Assembly (NCBI GenBank): GCA_030596465.1 | Contig: JAUVJW010000141.1 | Location: 1-5,588 of the forward strand | Length of the DNA: 5,588 nucleotides | Source: Candidatus Fermentibacteraceae bacterium | Lineage (GTDB): Bacteria > Fermentibacterota > Fermentibacteria > Fermentibacterales > JCC-6 | Direction: 5' to 3' | Part shown: piece by piece, positions 1-5,342 of the stretch | How the letters are laid out: every line of letters begins with the position of its first letter | How positions within the stretch are numbered: position 1 is the first letter of the stretch | Position numbers and translations under genes: made by a program | The notes under the pieces: generated by a model | Databases searched by the model: none | Told to the model about the DNA's origin: nothing | The model's input: the letters and a program-made list of their open reading frames with translations, nothing else

Positions 1-893
1 CCAAGGGCTGTCTGCCTGCTCAGAGTCGGAAGAAGAGCTGTCGCGAGCGCAACAGCGAAAATTCCCTGAGGAACCTGGGTCACCCGTAATCCGTATGACA
101 GAGCCGCTACGCTTCCCTCTGCGAGCAATGAGGCTATAAGCTGATCCACCAGAATGTTAACTTCAGCGGCAAGAAGCCCGATAAGAGCGGGCACCGCAAG
201 TTTGAGTACCCGTTGGAACCTGGCGTCCTTCCAGTAGAAGTCGGGTCTGAGGCTGATCCCTCTGCTCTTCAAAAAGGGTATCTGGATGGCCAGTTGAAGA
301 GCACCACCAATCAGTACACCCGTGGAATAAGCCCAGACCGGCATCTCAGCCCTCCACATACCCGCAAGAACAAAGAGACCAAGAAGAGCTGAGACATTAA
401 AAAGAATTGGCGCAAGGGCGGGACCCAGAAAATGTCTGTGGCTGTTCAGTATTCCCATGCAGACAGAAGCAATACCCACAAAAAGAATGTAGGGAAAAAG
501 AAGGCGGAGTAACTGAACAGTAAGCTGTGTCTTTCCGGGATCATCACGAAATCCAGCGGCAAACAGGTCGACAAGCACCGGGGCAAGAAGCATACCCAGA
601 AGCACCACCACCACCAGAGATGAACCGGCAAAGGTCAGAATCCTGCCGGCAAGTTTCCCCGCCTCTGCTTTCCCGTCCTTCAGAAGTGTCTCGGTGTAAG
701 TGGGAACCAGTGCTGAAGCAACTGTGGCTTCACCAAAAAGTCGACGAAGAATATTGGGAATAATAAAAGCAATGGTGAAAGCATCTGCTGCCATACCGGT
801 ACCCAGTATTGCCGCCTGCCCAATGTCCCGGGCAAGCCCGAGTATTCTGCTGACAAAAGTCAGTATGCCGAGCAGCCCGGCGGCTTTCGCCAC
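1..893 (-). CDS. murJ: Lipid II flippase MurJ (MviN family), N-terminal part, cut by the left edge
   Basis: MurJ is an inner-membrane flippase of the MOP superfamily that moves lipid II, the peptidoglycan precursor, to the outer face. The frame is open for 297 codons to the window edge; the family is usually about 500 residues, so roughly the first 60% is present. Conserved blocks seen are SRILGLARD (residues 15-23), NILRRLFGEA (47-56), FPYILFVGIASVCMGILN (133-150), and a segment near 267-292 containing RVTQVPQGIF and LLPTLSR. R16, R22, R50 and R270 match the essential arginines R18, R24, R52 and R270 of E. coli MurJ, and D23 and D37 match D25 and D39. The position matching E. coli D269 is Leu here. 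I chose GTG at 893 because GAGGG lies 7 bases upstream and the length fits the family. A GTG at 944, two bases after the preceding stop codon, would add 17 polar residues but has no SD. It is probably the last gene of a three-gene minus-strand unit. Confidence 0.95.
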   Translation of the reverse strand, partial: MAKAAGLLGILTFVSRILGLARDIGQAAILGTGMAADAFTIAFIIPNILRRLFGEATVASALVPTYTETLLKDGKAEAGKLAGRILTFAGSSLVVVVLLGMLLAPVLVDLFAAGFRDDPGKTQLTVQLLRLLFPYILFVGIASVCMGILNSHRHFLGPALAPILFNVSALLGLFVLAGMWRAEMPVWAYSTGVLIGGALQLAIQIPFLKSRGISLRPDFYWKDARFQRVLKLAVPALIGLLAAEVNILVDQLIASLLAEGSVAALSYGLRVTQVPQGIFAVALATALLPTLSRQTAL

Positions 894-900
894 ACCTCTT

Positions 901-905
901 CCCTC
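901..905 (-). promoter_or_regulatory. Ribosome binding site deciding the murJ start
   Basis: The minus strand reads GAGGG, seven bases before the GTG at 893. The competing GTG at 944 is preceded by GCCGGTGACTGACA, which has no SD-like run. This favours the shorter protein, whose N-terminus also aligns better with known MurJ proteins. Confidence 0.55.
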
Positions 906-946
906 TTGAGCCGGTGTTCCAAGATCAGTCAAAGAATCACTCACTG

Positions 947-1624
947 TCAGTCACCGGCAGCTTTAATTGATGCCCAGGTAACCTGTGAAAGGTGCTGTTC
1001 AAGAGGAGTTGAGACTACCACATCATCGAATACACAGGACCAGGAAATTTTTCCGTAACCTCCAGCAAATACCCCGAAGCAACCAGCCTCCTGCTGAATT
1101 GAGTCCACATCTTCCAAGTGCCAGACATCCGGTTCATCGGCAGCAGATCCCTGCCATATTCTGGCACAAATGGAATCTCCGTCCGCCTGGAGGCGAATCC
1201 AGTAGCGAACATCAAAGTAAATACTGATGTCGTACTGATCAAGAACCATAGTCGGGCCTGAATCATTTCTTCTTTCAAGCAGAATTCTGGAGGAATAGGG
1301 CTTCATAACCACGCGGTAATACCATTGATCAACTCCTCCATACCGCACAAACAAGCCGCCCTCAGAACCGCACTCAATCACAATGCTGCAGAGAACGGAG
1401 TAGTCGGAAGTGCTCATCGTTCCGGAGGCATCGCCGTTTGTGGATTTTCCCTGTCCCCTGTCACCCTGATTGTAGATAAAGTACTCGCCGTTTATTACCT
1501 CGTAGGAAGCTGCGCCAATATGGATCCAGCCATCGTCATTCCCGTCGTTGAAATCATCGGTGAACAGTATTTCAGCATGACTGATACTGAAAAACAGAGC
1601 AGTGATCAATACAAGCATCCGCAT
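947..1624 (-). CDS. Secreted concanavalin A-like / LamG-like domain protein
   Basis: This 225-residue protein has a short signal peptide (residues 1-17, hydrophobic LVLITALFFSI, likely cut after SHA), so it should be exported. The mature part looks like a single jelly-roll (concanavalin A-like lectin/glucanase) domain. It opens with FTDDFNDGNDDGW (21-33), continues with INGEYFIY (44-51), LFVRYGG (91-97) and YWIRLQADGD (141-150), and closes with a strand ending FDDVVVSTP (199-207), the usual end of such domains. No glycosidase catalytic motif is visible, so carbohydrate or surface binding is more likely than catalysis. There is no membrane anchor or sorting tail; the last 18 residues are a plain extension. 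GGAGA lies about 8 bases upstream of ATG 1624. The stop codon is two bases from an alternative murJ start, suggesting co-transcription with murJ, an unusual partner. The fold is fairly likely; ligand and role are unknown. Confidence 0.8.
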   Translation of the reverse strand: MRMLVLITALFFSISHAEILFTDDFNDGNDDGWIHIGAASYEVINGEYFIYNQGDRGQGKSTNGDASGTMSTSDYSVLCSIVIECGSEGGLFVRYGGVDQWYYRVVMKPYSSRILLERRNDSGPTMVLDQYDISIYFDVRYWIRLQADGDSICARIWQGSAADEPDVWHLEDVDSIQQEAGCFGVFAGGYGKISWSCVFDDVVVSTPLEQHLSQVTWASIKAAGD

Positions 1625-1646
1625 TGTTATTTCTCCAATTCGCAGT

Positions 1647-1676
1647 TGTTATCTTCTTTATGCTTGAAAGATAACA
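1647..1676. repeat. Perfect 9-bp inverted repeat upstream of the LamG-like gene
   Basis: TGTTATCTT (1647-1655) and AAGATAACA (1668-1676) are perfect inverted copies separated by 12 bases. The element fills most of the 80-base gap between the GRAM/PH-like gene and the LamG-like gene and ends 22 bases before the ATG at 1624. Neither strand has a run of T after it, so an intrinsic terminator is unlikely. It could be an operator or an intercistronic mRNA hairpin that sets the relative expression of the two genes. Confidence 0.5.
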
Positions 1677-1704
1677 GGAGTTGGCTCAAAGGTCATTCGC
1701 TCAG

Positions 1705-2127
1705 TTAGAGAGCAACCCGCCATTCTTCTTCACCTGTCTGCGTGAGACCCACTCCATTCTGAGTAAGAGCATTTTTAACCCATTCAAGGGATTTATCAAA
1801 ATTATCCAGCAAAACCTCTTTTCCGTCTTCCGTGGCAATACTGAGAGTTCTTTTGTTTCTTGCGTAATGTCCTCTGGACAATTTAAGATTGTGAAGTGGA
1901 AAACTCACCGGTTTACCCTTAGCCATCATACTGAGCAGAAATCCCAGCTGGAAGTGTAGTGGAGCCATTTTACCCATATCAAAGTATACAAATCTCTGAT
2001 CGGTCACAACACACCGGCAACGCACTGGAAACTTCACTTTACTTCCCTGAAGTGTAAATTTTTGCGTGTCTGCAAAAACACGCTCACCGGAGTTCAGCTC
2101 AAATCCTGCCACACAATCTCCCTTCAT
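1705..2127 (-). CDS. Small cytoplasmic protein with a GRAM/PH-like fold
   Basis: This 140-residue protein has no signal peptide or membrane segment, so it is probably cytoplasmic. The pattern suggests a PH/GRAM-like beta barrel: CRCVVTDQRFVYFD (37-50) resembles the 'vlTdkRliyf' strand pair of bacterial PH and GRAM domains, VSFPLHNLKLSRG (74-86) resembles the 'i.l.dI..v' strand, LSIATEDGKEVLL (95-107) is a beta hairpin, and FDKSLEWVKNAL (110-121) would be the closing helix. A 15-residue tail follows. I do not recognise a named family, and the fold rests on pattern only. A Met- and Leu-rich stretch (61-70) between strands could be a lipid or protein contact loop. ATG 2127 was chosen because GGGA lies 9 bases upstream and a TATAAT box stands about 25 bases upstream. 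It is probably the first gene of a unit continuing into the LamG-like gene and murJ. Confidence 0.75.
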   Translation of the reverse strand: MKGDCVAGFELNSGERVFADTQKFTLQGSKVKFPVRCRCVVTDQRFVYFDMGKMAPLHFQLGFLLSMMAKGKPVSFPLHNLKLSRGHYARNKRTLSIATEDGKEVLLDNFDKSLEWVKNALTQNGVGLTQTGEEEWRVAL

Positions 2128-2150
2128 GCTGTAATTTCCCGTAAAAGAGA

Positions 2151-2158
2151 ATTATATT
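2151..2158. promoter_or_regulatory. Overlapping divergent -10 boxes
   Basis: The 60-base gap between two divergent genes contains ATTATATT. On the minus strand, 2156-2151 read TATAAT, a perfect -10 consensus; the implied transcript would start near 2144 and leave a leader of about 17 bases before ATG 2127. On the plus strand, 2153-2158 read TATATT, which would start a transcript near 2165, upstream of the GGGAGG of the next gene. Neither strand has a good -35 box (the plus-strand TGTAAT at 2130-2135 is weak). The two boxes share bases, so polymerase could not occupy both at once. Confidence 0.45.
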
Positions 2159-2175
2159 CTTTTGTAAAACAAAAC

Positions 2176-2181
2176 GGGAGG
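2176..2181 (+). promoter_or_regulatory. Strong ribosome binding site deciding the start at 2188
   Basis: GGGAGG lies six bases before the ATG at 2188. It supports this start over an in-frame ATG at 2062, which would lie inside the oppositely oriented gene at 1705-2127 and would bury the signal peptide. A small perfect inverted repeat, TTTTGT-AAA-ACAAAA (2160-2174), lies directly upstream. Confidence 0.8.
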
Positions 2182-2187
2182 TATCTC

Positions 2188-3261
2188 ATGAAATTGATTT
2201 TTTGTATGCTTCTCACAGCCACGGTCTGCCTGGCTGACATGGGCCAGTTCGCAACCATCGCACAAAATCCTGTGCCCCTTGAAATATCTATGGAGAGTTC
2301 AGACATTGAACTGCTGGCGGAGAATGTGGTGATTGAACTTGTGGAGTGCGATAAAGCATTGATAACAGCCACTTTTCTCTTCAGAAACACTGGGGCTGAT
2401 CAACAGGTAATCATGTACTTTCCCGTATCCGTGTTAAGTCCACAGATAAGTGCCCTCTGGCAGCTGGAGGTCTTTTCTCTCCCCTTTGAGACACCCGCTG
2501 TTACAGTAAATAGCAACTCTGTAGAGGTCTTTCCTCTCCAGAAGATACACTGGTCACCCGAACGAACGGGGCTATCCTGGAATGATGTTACTTCCATCGG
2601 AACTCCATTCCCACCGGATGAACCTCCTCCCAACGGCTCTTTTTTCCTGAGAGTTCACGATTATATCTGGGGCGTTATACCTATGCTTTCATTAGGGATT
2701 GAAAATGAAGCCGATATGCTTGCGCTAAGTACGGAGGAATTCCTTTCCGCCTGGACCGTTAATTTTCGGAACGGTGAGGAGATCCTGGTAGAGTACTCTC
2801 ATAAATACCATCTGAGTACCAGCAGTAGTGGTGATTATACCGTGTATTATCCCCTCTACACCGGATCGGGCTGGCTGGGCTCCATTGGAGAAGGTGAGAT
2901 ATCCGTAGTACCCTGTGCCGGTTTTTCCTGGAAGACAATGATTGAATGGTCCTCTCTGTCTATGCCCGAAGGGGTGCAGGAAGAAGAATTTACCCCGCAG
3001 CCATCTCCTCTTATAATGAACCATGAATCTTACGAAACAACCGTGTTATCTCGCCTTGTCATGAATACTTACGATACTGCCATTGTGTGGAGGTTCACTG
3101 ATTTTGAACCGGTAATCACCCCCTCTGAATGGATGGCATTCTATCCCATCCCTTCAGACTGGGATGCCGATTATGTTTATGATAACACTGGAAGACCCCC
3201 GGGAAAACAGTATGCCTCCGCGCTTAGAGTTGTTTTTACAGGACCGGGTATAGACTGGTAG
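2188..3261 (+). CDS. Secreted beta-rich protein, DUF4424-like, function unknown
   Basis: This 357-residue protein begins with a signal peptide (residues 1-16, likely cut after CLA). Cys14 is not in a proper lipobox (TATVC), so it is probably not a lipoprotein. The mature start, with SSDIELLAENVVIEL (37-51) followed by ALITATFLFRNTG (57-69) and VIMYFPVS (74-81), resembles DUF4424-type exported proteins, in which a 'dieM.sEdv.I' strand is followed by 'v.Y.FrN.sd.d....vaFP'. A second block, EILVEYSHKYHL (198-209) with YPLYTGSGWLGSIGEGEIS (221-239), resembles the C-terminal part of the same kind of sandwich. The end (GPGIDW) has no sorting domain, anchor or transmembrane helix, so a periplasmic location is likely. 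The start is fixed by GGGAGG. Its stop codon lies inside the stem of the downstream hairpin. The family link is from memory of motifs and is moderate at best. Confidence 0.85.
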   Translation: MKLIFCMLLTATVCLADMGQFATIAQNPVPLEISMESSDIELLAENVVIELVECDKALITATFLFRNTGADQQVIMYFPVSVLSPQISALWQLEVFSLPFETPAVTVNSNSVEVFPLQKIHWSPERTGLSWNDVTSIGTPFPPDEPPPNGSFFLRVHDYIWGVIPMLSLGIENEADMLALSTEEFLSAWTVNFRNGEEILVEYSHKYHLSTSSSGDYTVYYPLYTGSGWLGSIGEGEISVVPCAGFSWKTMIEWSSLSMPEGVQEEEFTPQPSPLIMNHESYETTVLSRLVMNTYDTAIVWRFTDFEPVITPSEWMAFYPIPSDWDADYVYDNTGRPPGKQYASALRVVFTGPGIDW

Positions 3262-3290
3262 GGACAGATCTGAAAGATCATGTCCCTACC
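3257..3290 (+). terminator. Hairpin between convergent genes, probable terminator
   Basis: GGTAGGGACA (3257-3266) and TGTCCCTACC (3281-3290) are a perfect 10-bp inverted repeat. Inside, GATC (3267-3270) can pair with GATC (3276-3279), leaving a TGAAA loop and one bulged A. On the plus strand it is followed by TTTATAAA, a weak U-tract; on the minus strand no T run follows. It lies in the 49-base gap between two convergent stop codons, and its left arm contains the TAG stop of the plus-strand gene. Termination of the plus-strand gene is most likely, and it may also stop transcription from the other side. Confidence 0.65.
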
Positions 3291-3310
3291 TTTATAAACC
3301 GATCCGGAAA

Positions 3311-5173
3311 CTATCTGAGCATCACAAATTTTCCTCTGGATACACCGCTCTCGGTTTTGAGTACAGCAAAGTAGATACCGCTTGTTAAGGTTGAACCGTC
3401 AAAACCAACGGTATTAACTCCTGCGCCAAGTTCTCCGAAGCTGGTATTCTCTACAAGACGACCGGCTACATCATAAACGGCCAGAGAAACATAAGATGGC
3501 CTGTCGAGTTGAAATGCCGCGGAAAGCATGTTACCCGGGCAGGGGTTCGGAAAAACGCTCAGTGATGTGTTCGCGCCCTGAACACCGCCATCAATACCCA
3601 GACCGGATCCCCAAATGGAGTTTCTGTAGTATGCGTCAAGCATCAGGTCTGCGTTCATCCGGAGGCCATCAAGCCCAAGACCCATAACCCAACCGCCTAT
3701 CACATACAGAGAATCGCCGTCTTCAAGTTCTACCGGTGCCATTGTAATCAGGAAACGATAGTCAAAGACGGGATAACTCAAACTCAAAGGAGAATCGTGT
3801 ACAATTGGGAATGGACCGGGGTTGGACACATCTATTGCCTCCGGGGTGTTCGGGTTTCCGACCCAGTCACCGAGGTAGGCGGGACCACTGAACCAGCCGC
3901 TGTTGTCAGGGTTAACGCCCCACATATAGTCATACTTTTCAATGTCGGTACCTGGATCATTTTCCCAGTTCCACCAGGTATGACTGAGTGGGATCGGATA
4001 TCCCCATACATCGGCCGGTCTCTCTACTGTTTGATCTGCCTTGACCACATAATAATCAAGAAGTCTCCAGCCGATAAAACCGTTGCAGGCAGTAGCCAGA
4101 GCAGGTTCACCAGAGTCGTCCTCCGTGGAAGCGGGACTGTCTGAATCCCACATGTAAGAAAGGTTCCTGGGCACCACCAGGTAGGTTGTATCCGCTACCG
4201 TATGGGTGTAGTGATAGTAGGGCATTCCTTCGGAGAAAAGCTCAACACCGGACACCGGATCAGTAACATGAAGAGTATCGCCGCCAACAACCTTTCCAAG
4301 AATTGTGAAATGGTCACTGACACCGTTCTGATCCACATCATTATCAGGTATACCATCCGCTCCAGTGTAGTTGTAGTGATAGTATATGTTCTCCGGGTTG
4401 GAAGGAGACAGCGGGTTGTCCGGATTCTGCTGGTAAGTATAACCATCCTGTTCACTGGCATTTAAACCATTGTCAAAAGTATACTCGAATGAATAATCCC
4501 CGTTTGCCCAGACAGCATGACCATCATAGTACACCATGTCGTCCACGTGGCAATCATCGGGATCGGCAGTGGCAACATCGCAATCACCGATAACAGCAAA
4601 AACAAAACCCTCAAGAGGAGCCCCGCTTCCATACTCATTGTGGTGAGTGACAACAAACTTGTTAATAAGAAAGTTGTCATAGCCGGCCGCTGTCCACCCG
4701 TAGTTTTCCTCCCAGACCATCATGCCGTAGGGATCGTCCTGGTCACCTTCCAGATACCAGTCATCATAACCGTACTGTGTTTGCTCATCGGCAACAGGTC
4801 CGGGAACAAGCTTCTCCATGGGATAGCCCTCGCTGGGCTGAAGTTCCCAGTTATTGTAGTCTGAACAACTTGCCCATTTACCTGCGCTGTCCGGCCAGCT
4901 GCTTGTAATTTCACCATAACACGCGGTCCAGACATTACCGATCCATAAATAGTCGCTACCGGATCCTCCCGGCCATTCCATTGAGGCGCTGCCAACCTCG
5001 GAAGCACCAAAGCTGCCGATATTCACGAATCCACTCCAGAGATTCCCCAGGTTGTGTTCCTCGGAAACAACATCAGGTCTGTCATCCAAACCATCAGTGG
5101 GGAAAACAAAAGAATGCAGCGAACTTCCAAAACTCAAAAATGCAATAAACACAACCATCAGGACAAATCTCAT
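3311..5173 (-). CDS. Large secreted protein with C-terminal T9SS type A / FlgD-like sorting domain
   Basis: This 620-residue acidic, Tyr/Trp/Asp-rich protein has a signal peptide (about 1-19; VLMVVFIAFLSFG) and a C-terminal domain (536-620) with the marks of type A T9SS sorting domains. These are SVFPNPCPGN (539-548), SLAVYDVAGRLVE (528+ region, about 563-575), SGIYFAVLKT (598-607) and the basic end GKFVMLR. T9SS carries such cargo across the outer membrane and often anchors it at the surface. Just before it, LEDGDSLYVIGGWVMG (483-498) followed by a helix ending LDAYYRN resembles the '.l.pGDs..v..a.v.g' block common before these tails. DGIPDNDVDQNGVSD (273-287) resembles the Asp-rich calcium loops of thrombospondin type 3 repeats. 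The rest (20-480) matches no enzyme family I know, and no catalytic motif is evident. ATG 5173 is preceded by AAAGGGTGG. The gene is divergent from the cyclase gene and has a CRP-like palindrome upstream. The sorting domain is well supported; the function is unknown. Confidence 0.9.
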   Translation of the reverse strand: MRFVLMVVFIAFLSFGSSLHSFVFPTDGLDDRPDVVSEEHNLGNLWSGFVNIGSFGASEVGSASMEWPGGSGSDYLWIGNVWTACYGEITSSWPDSAGKWASCSDYNNWELQPSEGYPMEKLVPGPVADEQTQYGYDDWYLEGDQDDPYGMMVWEENYGWTAAGYDNFLINKFVVTHHNEYGSGAPLEGFVFAVIGDCDVATADPDDCHVDDMVYYDGHAVWANGDYSFEYTFDNGLNASEQDGYTYQQNPDNPLSPSNPENIYYHYNYTGADGIPDNDVDQNGVSDHFTILGKVVGGDTLHVTDPVSGVELFSEGMPYYHYTHTVADTTYLVVPRNLSYMWDSDSPASTEDDSGEPALATACNGFIGWRLLDYYVVKADQTVERPADVWGYPIPLSHTWWNWENDPGTDIEKYDYMWGVNPDNSGWFSGPAYLGDWVGNPNTPEAIDVSNPGPFPIVHDSPLSLSYPVFDYRFLITMAPVELEDGDSLYVIGGWVMGLGLDGLRMNADLMLDAYYRNSIWGSGLGIDGGVQGANTSLSVFPNPCPGNMLSAAFQLDRPSYVSLAVYDVAGRLVENTSFGELGAGVNTVGFDGSTLTSGIYFAVLKTESGVSRGKFVMLR

Positions 5174-5199
5174 ATCAATACCACCCTTTCTAAATAAAC

Positions 5200-5215
5200 C
5201 GTGATCACATTCACA
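5200..5215. promoter_or_regulatory. CRP/FNR-family-like palindrome upstream of the T9SS cargo gene
   Basis: The minus strand reads TGTGA-ATGTGA-TCACG, matching the classic CRP consensus TGTGA-N6-TCACA at 9 of 10 positions. It lies 27-42 bases upstream of ATG 5173 and 128 bases upstream of the cyclase start. TTTTCA (5221-5216) and TTTATT (5198-5193) could be -35 and -10 boxes 17 bases apart, placing the palindrome in the spacer. However, they would start the transcript inside the SD region, so this promoter is doubtful. The palindrome is clear; the identity of the binding protein is inferred. Confidence 0.45.
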
Positions 5216-5278
5216 TGAAAATAGACAATATCATCACTAATGTCCAGAATAAGAAAAAGTAACGATACCGGAGACAGT

Positions 5279-5306
5279 TTGTTATTCCTTGAGAATAACT
5301 TATTAT
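5279..5306 (+). promoter_or_regulatory. Predicted promoter of the cyclase gene, with an internal palindrome
   Basis: TTGTTA (5279-5284) and TATTAT (5301-5306) are 16 bases apart and match the sigma-70 consensus at 4/6 and 5/6 positions. The transcript would start near 5313, about 30 bases before the GTG at 5343. A perfect 7-bp inverted repeat, GTTATTC (5281-5287) and GAATAAC (5293-5299) with a 5-base spacer, fills the space between the boxes, the usual location for a repressor operator. Confidence 0.45.
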
Positions 5307-5330
5307 CGACATCACTGTTTTCCCAGGGTT

Positions 5331-5336
5331 AAGGAG
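5331..5336 (+). promoter_or_regulatory. Ribosome binding site of the cyclase gene
   Basis: AAGGAG lies six bases before the GTG at 5343 and is the reason for choosing this non-ATG start. No competing in-frame start occurs before the cyclase core begins at residue 24. Confidence 0.75.
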
Positions 5337-5342
5337 CAACCT

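Noticed and set aside
271..275. Possible frameshift in murJ at a homopolymer run
   Set aside because: The run is five bases long, and reading CCC-TTT-TTG-AAG keeps MurJ similarity on both sides without a shift.
985..1708. Open frames on both strands across the LamG-like gene (985-1227, 1015-1278, 1325-1708)
   Set aside because: They lie inside the signal-peptide-bearing LamG-like gene in other frames and have no motif of their own.
2062..2187. N-terminal extension of the DUF4424-like gene to an ATG at 2062
   Set aside because: It would overlap the opposite-strand gene, place the signal peptide about 42 residues inside the protein, and lacks the GGGAGG that precedes ATG 2188.
2188..2240. Lipoprotein signal in the DUF4424-like protein
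   Set aside because: The residue before Cys14 is Val rather than Gly, Ala or Ser, and the A-D junction at residue 16 is a better signal peptidase I site.
4313..4357. Dockerin domain in the T9SS cargo protein
   Set aside because: Only one Asp-rich loop (residues 273-287) is present, and dockerins need a duplicated loop-helix unit; a single TSP3-like calcium loop is the better description.
4202..4864. Long plus-strand open frames (4202-4465, 4517-4864)
   Set aside because: They are antisense to the T9SS cargo gene and rich in Ile/Val/Arg in a way typical of reverse-strand shadows, with no domain motif or SD.
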